Below are positions 34,974 through 44,330 of a DNA stretch of 64,000 nucleotides, piece by piece. The stretch is from contig NZ_FOGY01000003.1 in the NCBI RefSeq assembly GCF_900111345.1, forward strand, positions 62,001 through 126,000, read 5' to 3'. How positions within the stretch are numbered: the stretch's first letter is position 1; each line of letters starts with the position of its first letter. The DNA is from Psychrobacillus sp. OK032. GTDB lineage: Bacteria > Bacillota > Bacilli > Bacillales_A > Planococcaceae. Under the pieces are notes generated by a model that worked only from the letters and a program-made list of their open reading frames with translations, did not search any database and was not told the origin of the DNA. A program made the translations under genes and the position numbers.

Positions 34974-35798
34974 ATGATAAAAATTTTGACAGATAGTTCT
35001 TCAGATTTATCGAAAGAAATATTAAAGAAATATGATATTACGGTCATACCGTTGAAAGTTAATATGGAAGGTAACGACTATTTAGAAGGTATTGATCTAA
35101 CGCCACCAGAGTTCTTTGTGAAGCTATTTTCTTCGGAAAACCTACCCAAAACATCCCAACCGTCACCAACAGCATTTGCGGAAACTTTCTCTAAATTTAG
35201 GGAGGATGATGAATTGTTATGTCTTACTATTTCTTCCGGATTAAGCGGTACTTATCAATCGGCATGTATGGGGAAAGAACTTTCGGGTGCTAATGTTACA
35301 GTGTTTGACACGTTGGCAGGTTCCCTTGCTCATGGTTTCCAAATTATCCGTGCAGCTGAACTTGCTCAAAATGGATATTCAATAGGAGAAATTGTTACAG
35401 AACTGGAGCGAGAAAGAGAAAAAATGAATATTCTCATCCTCTTAGATACGTTAGAAAACATTGTAAAAGGTGGACGACTTAGTAAATTTCAAGGATCACT
35501 AGCCAAAATCCTCAATATAAAAGTGATTTTAGAAGGGGTTAATGGCAAAGTGGAGATTCTAGAAAAAGTTCAAGGGAAGAAGAGATTTCAAAAAAAGACA
35601 CTCGAAGTTATTCGTCATAGAAAAGAAGATTTTTCTAACACTTTTTTTGGAATTACTCACACTGGAAACGTAGAAGAAGCGGAAGCACTCAAAGCAGAAC
35701 TTATTCAACAGTTTCAGCCAAAAGATGTCATAGTTCGTTACATGGGTGCAACAATGGGAACTTATGCAGGAAAAGGTGGAATGATTATTTCTTTTTAA
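34974..35798 (+). CDS. DegV-family fatty-acid-binding protein
   Basis: A 274-residue DegV protein. Signature TDSSSDLS at residues 5-12, SQPSPTAF near 62 and TISSGLSGTYQSA near 86, with the fatty-acid-contacting Ser/Thr residues; RLSKFQGSLAKILNIKVIL in the second domain. DegV (FakB-like) proteins present fatty acids to the FakA kinase for phosphorylation. fakA is not in this window. Own promoter and terminator. Confidence 0.92.
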   Translation: MIKILTDSSSDLSKEILKKYDITVIPLKVNMEGNDYLEGIDLTPPEFFVKLFSSENLPKTSQPSPTAFAETFSKFREDDELLCLTISSGLSGTYQSACMGKELSGANVTVFDTLAGSLAHGFQIIRAAELAQNGYSIGEIVTELEREREKMNILILLDTLENIVKGGRLSKFQGSLAKILNIKVILEGVNGKVEILEKVQGKKRFQKKTLEVIRHRKEDFSNTFFGITHTGNVEEAEALKAELIQQFQPKDVIVRYMGATMGTYAGKGGMIISF

Positions 35799-35804
35799 TA
35801 TAAA

Positions 35805-35842
35805 AACTGTAGCCACTTGTATTTCTACATGTAACTACAGTT
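35805..35842. terminator. Hairpin between convergent degV and exported-protein genes
   Basis: AACTGTAG with further ACTTGTA pairing against TACATGT and CTACAGTT. Confidence 0.8.
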
Positions 35843-35851
35843 ATTAATCTA

Positions 35852-36949
35852 TTATTCCACGTCTTCTACGTCTAATTCAGCTAGTTCTTCAAGGTATTTC
35901 CAGTCGCCAGCTTCATCTTTCGCTAAAACGTAAGTAATAGAATGTTCAATCGAATCATTTTCATTAAAAGTTAGCGTTTGATCATGCGTAACTAACGCAG
36001 TACCATCTAAAATAGAAATAACTTCTAATCCTAAAGTTTCGTGTTTTATGTCATGTTCTTCAAAAATTGCACTTAATGTTTCTTTCAGATCTGCATAGCC
36101 AGGGTATTCTTTACTGTATAAAGCAAGTGTTTTATCAATATCTTCTGCATTTGCATATTCAACTGATTTCTCAAAGAACTCCATAATTTCTTTTTCTTGC
36201 GCTACGAAGTTTTCATCTTCTCTAATGCTGTCATAGTAAGCATCATAAAGGTCAACAATGATTGACTCTTCCTCAATTGCATCTAACGCATCAAGGAATG
36301 TAGAAACTTGTGCTTCTACTGTTTTTTGATCAGCTTTTTTAGTAATCAAATCATCTAATTTATCTAGCTCCATTTTTGCAGTAACTACATATTTAGAAGA
36401 TTCAAGTGCTTTTTCACCAGGAGTTTTGTATTTAGTTAAGATTGCATCACGAGTCGATTTTCCGTAAACACGGTAAAGTAAGATTGCTTGTTTACGAATT
36501 TCGCTTGATAATTCATGGTAACTTTTTTCTGTTACGTCAGATGTTGGATTAGCCGCATATAGTTTATTAAATGCTTCTGCTTTATCTACAATCTTCTTTC
36601 CAGAAGTGATGGCATCAATGTATCCCATTGCGCGAGTATAGTGAATACCAGCGTTATCTTCTAAACGTTTTTCCAACTTAACTTTATCTTTCGCTCTTAC
36701 ACTTGCAAGCTCTTTTTTCGCATTTAAGTAAGCGTTTTTTGTTAAGTTGAAAATATTCATATCTGGATACTTAATTTCTTTCGTAAGTTCAACAGATATT
36801 TGCCATTTTAAAGCTCCAGCATGTTGTTCTGCTGCTTTTACTAAAGATTCAGCTTTAGTGATGGATGCCGCCTCCGCGTTTGTATAAGGGGTGAATACAC
36901 TAGCTCCTGCCATACCAGTTGCTAATACAATAGATAATAATTTTTTCAT
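35852..36949 (-). CDS. Exported protein with SbsC-like helical and NTF2-like domains
   Basis: A 365-residue secreted protein. Signal peptide residues 1-27, ending with TNAEAA. Residues 28-230 are helical, with the ITKAESLVKAAEQHAGALK start and AKMELDKLDDLI segments typical of SbsC/S-layer-associated domains. Residues 240-350 look like an NTF2-like (DUF4440-type) domain: SKEYPGYADLKETLSAIFEEHD and TLTFNENDSIEHSITYVLAKD. The C-terminus is acidic. Probably cell-surface associated; function unknown. AGGAG is 6 nt upstream of ATG. Confidence 0.75.
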   Translation of the reverse strand: MKKLLSIVLATGMAGASVFTPYTNAEAASITKAESLVKAAEQHAGALKWQISVELTKEIKYPDMNIFNLTKNAYLNAKKELASVRAKDKVKLEKRLEDNAGIHYTRAMGYIDAITSGKKIVDKAEAFNKLYAANPTSDVTEKSYHELSSEIRKQAILLYRVYGKSTRDAILTKYKTPGEKALESSKYVVTAKMELDKLDDLITKKADQKTVEAQVSTFLDALDAIEEESIIVDLYDAYYDSIREDENFVAQEKEIMEFFEKSVEYANAEDIDKTLALYSKEYPGYADLKETLSAIFEEHDIKHETLGLEVISILDGTALVTHDQTLTFNENDSIEHSITYVLAKDEAGDWKYLEELAELDVEDVE

Positions 36950-37218
36950 TTCTATTCTCCTGCAAAATAATTAGTCTCAAATAAAGATTCTTTATATAAG
37001 CCTTATTAAGAATATGCTATTTTAAATATTTCTTCTAGTGTTATATTATGGGCGAATGACCATATAAAAGGAAAAATGTGAGGGCGAAAATGGATTACTA
37101 ATGTCGAGGTGTGTCGAATGATTTCGAATTATTGAAAATATACGTTGATATTATTGTATAATGTACTTTAGTAGCGGTATATCTATACATTATTAATAGA
37201 AAGTAGGCTCTTTATTCC

Positions 37219-39963
37219 ATGAGAAAAAATATGAAAATCGGTATTCGAGCAAAAATCATGTCCGGCTACTTATTGGTTTTAATAATGGTTATTTTTGCAT
37301 TCTTCCTCGTAAATAATCAATTTTCTTCCGTACAAGCTGATAAAGATTATATAATAATCCATGATTTTGAAGTAACGAATTTGTCCCATCAAGTTGAAAA
37401 ATATGTTCTTGATATGGTGAGGGGACAAAGAGGTTATATAATTACGGGAGAGGAAAGTTATCTACAGCCGTATAACAAAGGAAATACAGAATGGCGAAAT
37501 AAGTTTGATAAATTATATAGTTTAGTGAATGACCCAGTGCAACAAGCAAAACTATTGGTTATTAAAGATAATATCAACAAATGGATTGACACTGTGGGAG
37601 AACCGATGATTAACCAAAAGAAACAAGAAAGTAATGGGAACACGTCAAATTATTTAGCAGGTGATCAGGGTGGGGCAACGGTAGATTTGGTTCGTAGCCA
37701 GTTTGATAACTTTCGAGAAGTTGAACATGAGTTAAGACAGAAAAGATCGGATGCATTAAACCAAAATATTGACTCGTTAATTCAAGGTTTAATCACGTTA
37801 GGCATAATCGTGTTTATAGTGGCTTTAGCTATGTCTACGATGGTATCTCGTTCAATTGTCAAAACTATTAACGAAGTAATAGAGTCGATAAAAGATATTG
37901 CTACTTTCACAAACACAAATGGTCTGGACTTGTCGAGGAGAATTAAACTAAGAACACAAGATGAGATTAGAGAACTAGGCAACGCCACAAATGAGTTGCT
38001 GACAAATTTAGAGCAAAGAGAAATGCATCAAAGACGCATTAGCAATACATTTAATTCCTACCAAGGTATTACGTCTATAGCTGACTTATGTAAAGTACTT
38101 ATCTCCACAATTTCGGAAGAGGCAAATACATCATATGGGGCTATTTATGTAAGAGATTTTCGAAGTAATAGGCAACGTTTTGTGAAAAGTGCAACATTCG
38201 CAGATGGATTTGATACAGTAGGAAGAAATCATTTCGAATTAGGACAAGGCTTAATCGGAGAGTATGCACTAAAAAAACGTATGCATATTCTGCATGATTT
38301 GGACGAATTCCAACTAATTCCTTCTGCATTAGGGACGATTCGTCCAAAAGGAATGATTATTGCACCGGTTCTTTACGATGGTGAAGTAATTGCTGTAATT
38401 GAAATACTTAGTCTGACGAATTTTTCTAAATCCGATCAACAATTCATAGTAGATGTTATAGAAAACTTTGGTATTACATTAAATAGTGCAAAGGATCGAG
38501 AGGAAATAGAGCGTTTACTTACTGAATCTCAGGCTATGACAGAGGAATTACGTGTTCAGTCAGATGATTTACAAACACAATCAGAAGAGCTGCAAATGCA
38601 ATCGGAAGAATTGCAAACAATTAATGAAAAGCTAGAAGAACGTTCAAAAGAGGCAGAACAAAAATCAGTGGCTTTGAATCAGGCGAAAGTGGAATTGGAA
38701 CAACAAGCCGAACAGCTAATTTTAAGTTCTAAATATAAATCCGAATTCCTCGCAAATGTGTCACATGAGCTTCGAACTCCTTTGAATAGTATATTAATCC
38801 TTTCCGAACTGATTGCTGAAAATGCACAAGAGCAATCGCGAGAAGAGGAAGAGAAATTCGCTAAAGTTATCCATACATCTGGAAAAGACCTCTTATCATT
38901 AATCGATGATATTCTTGATTTGTCAAAAGTAGAGGCAGGAAAAATGGAAATTGAATATAGCGAAATGAATATCGATGACCTGCCGAATTATTTAGAAATG
39001 AACTTTAATCATGTTGCAGAACAAAAAGGTCTTTTGTTTAATATTGTAAAAGATCCAAATATCCAAAATCTATTTTGTACAGATGAAAAAAGAATGCTTC
39101 AAATCTTAAAGAATCTACTTTCTAATGCATTCAAGTACACCGAAAAAGGTAGTGTTCTAATAGAGATTAAAAAAGTTCAAAATAAGAACTTGGAGCCTAT
39201 ATTTGCTGACAAAGAGGAAGACTATTGGATTTCATTTTCCATAAAGGATACAGGAATTGGTATTCCGCCTGAGAAGCATCAATTGATTTTTAAAGCATTC
39301 CAACAAGCGGATGGTGCGACAATGAGGAAATATGGAGGAACTGGTCTTGGTCTTTCAATTTGCCAAGAATATGCAAAACTTTTAGGTGGTTATATTACTC
39401 TAGGGAGCGAAGAGGGAGTCGGCAGTACTTTTACATTGTACCTTCCAAGTTTTTCAGAAAAGATGAACGTAGAGAATACAGTTATAACTTCACTAGAGGA
39501 AGTTGCAGCATCTGCAATAGATGATGGAGGTTTGCCTTTAGAAGCAGCAAAAATGAATTTAATTCAAGTAGAAAAGCAAAATGTTCTACAGGGAAAGAAT
39601 GTATTAATCGTAGATGATGATTTGCGTAATATTTTTGCTTTAGAAGCTGCTTTGAAGCAAGAAGGAATGATTGTCACTTCCGTAAACAATGGGCTAGAAT
39701 GTCTGGATATTTTAGAAGTACAGCCTTTGTTGTTTGATATTATTCTTATGGATATTATGATGCCGAATATGGATGGATATGAAACAATGCAAAAAATCCG
39801 TTCAAATGACGAGCTAGCGGATTTACCTATCATTGCCCTTACTGCAAAAGCAATGGAGCGGGATCGCAAGAAATGTTTAGAGAAAGGGGCTTCTGATTAT
39901 GTAAGTAAACCCCTGGATTTAGAACAACTCTTATCGGTCCTGCGTGTATGGGTTTCTAATTAA
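37219..39963 (+). CDS. rsbK: Hybrid sensor histidine kinase, RsbK-like
   Basis: A 914-residue membrane kinase. Membrane segment 12-32, CHASE3-like sensor 33-188, second segment about 190-210, HAMP 211-265 and GAF 285-425. A Gln/Glu-rich coiled coil 430-500 (SEELQMQSEELQ repeats) follows, then HisKA with His516 in VSHELRTP, an ATPase domain (DTGIGIPPEK; GGTGLGLSI) and a C-terminal REC domain 793-914 with Asp845 and Lys897. This order is that of RsbK of the B. cereus group, which activates SigB through RsbY. It is followed 19 nt later by a CheR-type methyltransferase (RsbM), which in B. cereus methylates RsbK. Confidence 0.82.
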   Translation: MRKNMKIGIRAKIMSGYLLVLIMVIFAFFLVNNQFSSVQADKDYIIIHDFEVTNLSHQVEKYVLDMVRGQRGYIITGEESYLQPYNKGNTEWRNKFDKLYSLVNDPVQQAKLLVIKDNINKWIDTVGEPMINQKKQESNGNTSNYLAGDQGGATVDLVRSQFDNFREVEHELRQKRSDALNQNIDSLIQGLITLGIIVFIVALAMSTMVSRSIVKTINEVIESIKDIATFTNTNGLDLSRRIKLRTQDEIRELGNATNELLTNLEQREMHQRRISNTFNSYQGITSIADLCKVLISTISEEANTSYGAIYVRDFRSNRQRFVKSATFADGFDTVGRNHFELGQGLIGEYALKKRMHILHDLDEFQLIPSALGTIRPKGMIIAPVLYDGEVIAVIEILSLTNFSKSDQQFIVDVIENFGITLNSAKDREEIERLLTESQAMTEELRVQSDDLQTQSEELQMQSEELQTINEKLEERSKEAEQKSVALNQAKVELEQQAEQLILSSKYKSEFLANVSHELRTPLNSILILSELIAENAQEQSREEEEKFAKVIHTSGKDLLSLIDDILDLSKVEAGKMEIEYSEMNIDDLPNYLEMNFNHVAEQKGLLFNIVKDPNIQNLFCTDEKRMLQILKNLLSNAFKYTEKGSVLIEIKKVQNKNLEPIFADKEEDYWISFSIKDTGIGIPPEKHQLIFKAFQQADGATMRKYGGTGLGLSICQEYAKLLGGYITLGSEEGVGSTFTLYLPSFSEKMNVENTVITSLEEVAASAIDDGGLPLEAAKMNLIQVEKQNVLQGKNVLIVDDDLRNIFALEAALKQEGMIVTSVNNGLECLDILEVQPLLFDIILMDIMMPNMDGYETMQKIRSNDELADLPIIALTAKAMERDRKKCLEKGASDYVSKPLDLEQLLSVLRVWVSN

Positions 39964-39982
39964 CAGAAATGGATGATTTATA

Positions 39983-40813
39983 ATGTATAGTCACGATGAA
40001 AATTATAAAAAAGAACTTGAAGTGGACTTGCTATTGGAAACGATACACCGTATAACAGGCTATGATTTTAAACAGTATGTACGTGCTTCGATTATACGGA
40101 GGATTGAAAATAGACGTTCTATAGAGAATGCTCCAAATATAACTTCTCTCATAGAAAGGGCGATTCATGAACCCGGTTTTCTAGAAAAAATTATCGAAGG
40201 GTTTTCCGTACCTGTAACAGAAATGTTCCGAGATCCTTCCTTTTTTAAAGAATTTAGAATGAATATCATTCCTATCCTCCGTAAATATAAAGATATTAGA
40301 ATTTGGCATGCCGGCTGTGCAACCGGGGAAGAAGTACTTTCGATGGCAATTCTACTGGAAGAAGAGGGATTGCTGGACAAAACAACGATTTACGCAACTG
40401 ATATGAGTAAAATAGCTATCGAACAGGCAAGGCGAGGAATTGTCCCGTTGAATAAAATGCAAAGCTATACAAAGAATTATCTTAAAGCAGGTGGGACGAA
40501 AGAGTTTTCTATGTATTATAAAACAAATTCTCAAAATGTGTTTTTTTCTGAGCAACTTTTGAAGAATGTTATCTTTGCACAGCATAACTTAGTGACGGAT
40601 CAATCGTTTAATGAATTTCATGTGATTTTCTGCAGGAATGTATTAATATATTTCAATCCATCGCTTCAAAACAAAGTGCATGAGTTATTTATCCAAAGTT
40701 TATCTCAAGACGGTTTTCTTGGTCTAGGGAATAAGGAATCGTTGAGAATCAGCCAATATGCAGCTGCTTATGAGGAGATTTCGACAGATGAGCCGATATA
40801 TCGAAAAAAATAA
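39983..40813 (+). CDS. rsbM: CheR-type methyltransferase, RsbM-like
   Basis: A 276-residue SAM-dependent protein-glutamate methyltransferase of the CheR fold. N-terminal helical domain with SIIRRIENRRS, SAM motif WHAGCATGEEVLSMAILL (about residue 110), VIFCRNVLIYFNPSLQ near 215 and LGLGNKESL near the end. No other chemotaxis gene is near; its partner is the hybrid kinase immediately upstream. RsbM of B. cereus methylates RsbK and keeps it inactive without stress. Stop codon runs into a strong terminator. Confidence 0.85.
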   Translation: MYSHDENYKKELEVDLLLETIHRITGYDFKQYVRASIIRRIENRRSIENAPNITSLIERAIHEPGFLEKIIEGFSVPVTEMFRDPSFFKEFRMNIIPILRKYKDIRIWHAGCATGEEVLSMAILLEEEGLLDKTTIYATDMSKIAIEQARRGIVPLNKMQSYTKNYLKAGGTKEFSMYYKTNSQNVFFSEQLLKNVIFAQHNLVTDQSFNEFHVIFCRNVLIYFNPSLQNKVHELFIQSLSQDGFLGLGNKESLRISQYAAAYEEISTDEPIYRKK

Positions 40814-40814
40814 G

Positions 40815-40856
40815 AGCAGCTTCTACCCAATTTGTTTTTGGGAGAAGCTGCTTTTT
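40815..40856 (+). terminator. Terminator of rsbK-rsbM
   Basis: AGCAGCTTCTACCC against GGGAGAAGCTGCT, followed by TTTTT. Confidence 0.9.
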
Positions 40857-40877
40857 CAAAGAATAAGAAATTGTAAG

Positions 40878-40950
40878 GTCTCATCTTCACTCATCCCACC
40901 AGAGTCGCCTCCTTCCTCTGCTATCAATTAAATGATTTCAAATCAATCAT
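40878..40950 (+). repeat. Truncated family A repeat, copy A8
   Basis: Only the right end remains: GTCTCATCTTCACTCATCCC, AGAGTCGCCTCCTTCC. It shares the flank AAATGATTTCAAATC with A9, so the pair arose by local duplication. Confidence 0.7.
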
Positions 40951-41033
40951 AAAATAAATGACAAGTAAGTAAAAAATAGTGTTTCTGGTATTTGAAGAGT
41001 AGGTTCTATTAAAGGGTACCGCTGATTTCCGTT

Positions 41034-41149
41034 ACAGGCGGACGCTTTCCGCGGGGTGAGCGATGAGCCATCACCGCCGCTTTCGCGTACGATGTGATGT
41101 CTCATCTGTCTCACTCATCCCGCAGGAGTCGCCGCCTTCCACTGCAATC
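41034..41149 (+). repeat. Family A intergenic repeat, copy A9
   Basis: GATTTCCGTTACAGGCGGAC start, GAGCCATCACC / GTGATGTCTCATC hairpin, CCGCAGGAGTCGCCGCC end; the flank AAATGATTTCAAATC repeats that of A8. Confidence 0.85.
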
Positions 41150-41675
41150 AATAAAATGATTTCAAATCGATCATAAGAGAAAAGACAAATAAAAAATAAT
41201 GAAGCATTCTTGTTTAAGTGCATAAAGTCACTGGTACTTTCAACGATAGGAAAATGGAGTGGATTGTACACAAGGTAAGTTAGAGGGGATGGACCTGTTG
41301 TTAGCGAGAATCTTTAATAAGAGCATTTCTATAATTTACTTCTGCTTGTAAAAGAGAATAAGACCCAAAAATCATTAGCAGCTATTGTATAGAGGAGCAG
41401 TAGAGCAACCGACGAAATACGTCTTCGGTGGCCTGCAACGGGTGTTGTTGCAAAATGTTCTTTTATTTTGCGGAGAAGCACCATGACCATGTCGCGTTCC
41501 TAGACTGTCCTCTTTTTAAAAGGTTGGAAAGCATCTACTTACTTATTATCGAAAAAGATTATAACCTTATTCGTATTGTCGAAGTAGGGCGACGGACAGA
41601 AAAACAAACGCAATAAGATTACTGGCCTCTTTTAAAAACTAATCAGTAATGATATAGTAATTAGTCTGTCCAAAG
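41150..41675. other. Gap without a clear gene
   Basis: About 525 nt. Small open frames (for example 41428-41616) have no ribosome site. A GACGAAATACGTCTTCG hairpin at 41410-41430 is the only local structure noted. Confidence 0.4.
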
Positions 41676-41736
41676 ACCTCTGAAAACGATACAAAACAGT
41701 TTGTACTTAGAGGATACTTGCACTTTTCTCATTTCG
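41676..41736. repeat. Possible family B remnant, copy B4
   Basis: GTCCAAAGACCTCTGAAAAC and ATACTTGCACTTTTCTC resemble the two ends of family B; decayed. Confidence 0.4.
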
Positions 41737-42859
41737 TTTTTATCATCAACAAGCATATATCATCTTTTTGTTTGGACTGGTTAATATCGCTGAGAATCGT
41801 CTGGAATAGACAATCTGTTTCTTTCCATTCTTGCATAGTAACCAATTGTAATTTATCAATAGTCTCCATTTCATCAACGGCCTCTGACTCCAGTATTCCG
41901 TCTGTGTAGAGTAAAAGTTGGATATCCTGTTTATATGAAATGTTCGATTTCTTTACGTGTATATCATCAAACATTCCGACTGCACAAGCCCCTCTTTCCA
42001 GTGTAAGAAGTGTTCCATCAATTCGTAAGAACCCTGGGGGATGTCCCGCATTTACATATTCTATTTCTTGTTTCTCCGTATCAATGATTAGGTAGATTGC
42101 AGTGAAATAATAATTTAAATTATTTTTATCATGCAAAGAGGTCATGTAACGATTTAGTTCTTTAATAACGAGTATTGGATCTTCTAAGTTCTTTATTACA
42201 TCCCTTAAAACGGAGGAAATGAACATGCTCACAAGTGAAGCACTAATACCGTGTCCCATCATGTCAAAGAGGATAATACCATATCGATGATCACTGAATT
42301 TATGCCAGTGGTACATATCTCCCGAAAGGTTATCAGAAGGACGATGAGATACTTGAATACTTAAATGCTTATCAATAATGGAGTCATTTAATAAACTGCC
42401 TTGCACTTGCATGGCAAGTAATAAATCATCCTGCATCTTCGTTTCCTGCTCTTTATTTCTATCTTTTTCATATTTCAATCTTAAAGCAAGTCGAATTCTT
42501 GCCAAAAACTCTAATTTGTCAATTGGTTTAGTAACATAATCAGTTCCTCCAACATCAAATGCTTCTACTAGATTTTTAGAGTCATTTAAAGCAGTCAAAA
42601 AAATAATAGGTATCTCTTTTAATCTATCATCTTGCTGAATACGTCGACAAGCTTCAATTCCATCGATTTTTGGCATCATAATGTCTAATAAGATAAGGTC
42701 AACCATTGGGACCGGTGCTTCTATTTCATCCATTCGTAAGTACTGGAATAGTTCTTCAGCAGAATTTAATGGATGACAATTCTCATAACCTGCTTTTTTT
42801 AGGATGCTTTCAATTACAAATAAATTTACTGAATTATCGTCTACCATTAGGATTGTCAT
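41729..42859 (-). CDS. rsbY: REC-PP2C phosphatase, RsbY-like
   Basis: A 376-residue protein. REC domain 1-120 with Asp59 (LLDIMMP), Asp7/Asp8 and Lys in VTKPID; SpoIIE/RsbU-type PP2C domain about 165-376 with metal motifs NLSGDMYHW, FDMMGHG, VNAGHPPG, LYTDGILE and KDDICLL. This is the layout of RsbY of B. cereus, which dephosphorylates the anti-anti-sigma factor RsbV when activated by RsbK. It is convergent with rsbK-rsbM. The ATG at 42859 has AGAGGA upstream. rsbV, rsbW and sigB are not in the window. Confidence 0.82.
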   Translation of the reverse strand: MTILMVDDNSVNLFVIESILKKAGYENCHPLNSAEELFQYLRMDEIEAPVPMVDLILLDIMMPKIDGIEACRRIQQDDRLKEIPIIFLTALNDSKNLVEAFDVGGTDYVTKPIDKLEFLARIRLALRLKYEKDRNKEQETKMQDDLLLAMQVQGSLLNDSIIDKHLSIQVSHRPSDNLSGDMYHWHKFSDHRYGIILFDMMGHGISASLVSMFISSVLRDVIKNLEDPILVIKELNRYMTSLHDKNNLNYYFTAIYLIIDTEKQEIEYVNAGHPPGFLRIDGTLLTLERGACAVGMFDDIHVKKSNISYKQDIQLLLYTDGILESEAVDEMETIDKLQLVTMQEWKETDCLFQTILSDINQSKQKDDICLLMIKTK

Positions 42860-43094
42860 CTTTAGATATCCTCTTTTCATTAAATCTTTGTTCTTTATAT
42901 GATAGAACATAATGAGGATAACAATCAACTGAATAGACTGAAAAAACAGTATTAATTGAATAATTTACAAATATAAGTGATCAGTAGACGAAACAGAAGA
43001 TTTCAAAAATATAACAACTTCTAATTCATATATTGGTATAATATGATTTGTTACGAGTGTGATATGTTAAAAAAGAACACGGGTAGGGGTACAT

Positions 43095-44222
43095 ATGAAC
43101 TTAAGGGGAATTCTTTTACTAATTTTTTTATTTCAGACAATCATTAATGCAACAAGACCAGTTATTACGCTATCAGCCGATGAATTTGGAGCGTCTATTT
43201 TTATGATTGGTATCTTAACATCATCGTTCGCATTTTTACCACTGATCTTTTCTATTCATGCAGGGAAAGTAATTGATAAATTTGGAAATAGAATGCCAAT
43301 CATTTTTGGTTTTGTAGTTTCCATTGCTGGAATGATTATTCCTACTCTTTACTCGGCGATATGGGCATTATTTGCAAGTCAATTGCTATTAGGTCTTGCC
43401 AATATATGTATACCTATTGCTTTGCAAAACCAGTTAGGTCACCAATCTAACCCTAAAAATCGAGACTATTTCTTTAGTATGTTTAGTCTGTGTGTAGCTT
43501 TAGGGGCTGTTATTGGTCCTTTAGTTGGCGGTTATTTATCCGAACATGTATCGTTTCAAGTAGTTTACGTTTTTTGTATAGTTATTGGCGTTATTTCTAT
43601 AGTTTTTTCATTCCGAATTCCGAAGGCAGCAGAGAAAGTTAGTAGACCACCGACTAAATTAGTTGATTCGTTCAAGCTATTTGAAAATAAGCTTGTAAGG
43701 AAAGCATTGTTTTCAAGTGCACTTGTACTATACTCGAAAGATATTTTTGTCGCATATTTCCCATTGCTAGGAAAGCAGATGCATTTATCGACTTCTACAA
43801 TAGGCTGGATTATCGCATTACAAGGACTTGCTACCATGTTTGTCCGCTTTATATTGCCAAAACTATTAGAAACTTACAAGCGGGATACCGTATTGTTCAT
43901 GTCAATTTTAGTCGCTGGAATAGCATTTCTCTTATTGCCATTCAGTCATTCAGCGTATCTGATTGCTGTATTTGCAATTGTGATGGGGCTTGGATTAGGC
44001 TGTGGACAACCTATTTCCATGACGACTACATATAATGCGTCTCCTCCTAATCGAACAGGGGAGGTATTAGGACTTCGAATTGCTACAAATCGTTTTTCTC
44101 AGTTAATTGCTCCAACTTTTTTTGGGGTGATTGGTGGTTCTGTAGGAATGATAGGAATTTTTCTATTTAGTGGTGTGTTTTTAGTAGGGGGTTCCTTGTT
44201 TTTTAGAAAGCATGAAGAATAG
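43095..44222 (+). CDS. MFS transporter
   Basis: A 375-residue major facilitator with about 12 membrane segments and short loops (DHA1/YfcJ-like sugar-efflux branch). Loop 2-3 motif GKVIDKFGNRMP near residue 58; the conserved NRTGEVLGLRIATNR in the C-terminal half. GGTAGGGG lies about 6 nt upstream of ATG. Substrate unknown. No coupled regulator is adjacent; the neighbour across the gap is the divergently transcribed rsbY. Confidence 0.82.
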   Translation: MNLRGILLLIFLFQTIINATRPVITLSADEFGASIFMIGILTSSFAFLPLIFSIHAGKVIDKFGNRMPIIFGFVVSIAGMIIPTLYSAIWALFASQLLLGLANICIPIALQNQLGHQSNPKNRDYFFSMFSLCVALGAVIGPLVGGYLSEHVSFQVVYVFCIVIGVISIVFSFRIPKAAEKVSRPPTKLVDSFKLFENKLVRKALFSSALVLYSKDIFVAYFPLLGKQMHLSTSTIGWIIALQGLATMFVRFILPKLLETYKRDTVLFMSILVAGIAFLLLPFSHSAYLIAVFAIVMGLGLGCGQPISMTTTYNASPPNRTGEVLGLRIATNRFSQLIAPTFFGVIGGSVGMIGIFLFSGVFLVGGSLFFRKHEE

Positions 44223-44300
44223 TTTAGGAACAGAGAGAGTAATAATTTTTAGAAACAATAAAGAGTAATTGAATGGTTTACTTCAAATGAATAATAGCCA

Positions 44301-44323
44301 AAGCCATCCTAAAAGGATGGCTT
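44301..44323. terminator. Hairpin between convergent MFS and GGDEF-EAL genes
   Basis: AAGCCATCCT against AGGATGGCTT, 8 nt before the GGDEF-EAL stop codon. Confidence 0.75.
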
Positions 44324-44330
44324 CATTAAT

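Noticed and set aside
37219-40813. Chemotaxis cluster
   Set aside because: Only a CheR-like gene is present and no MCP, CheA or CheW; domain order fits RsbK/RsbM better.
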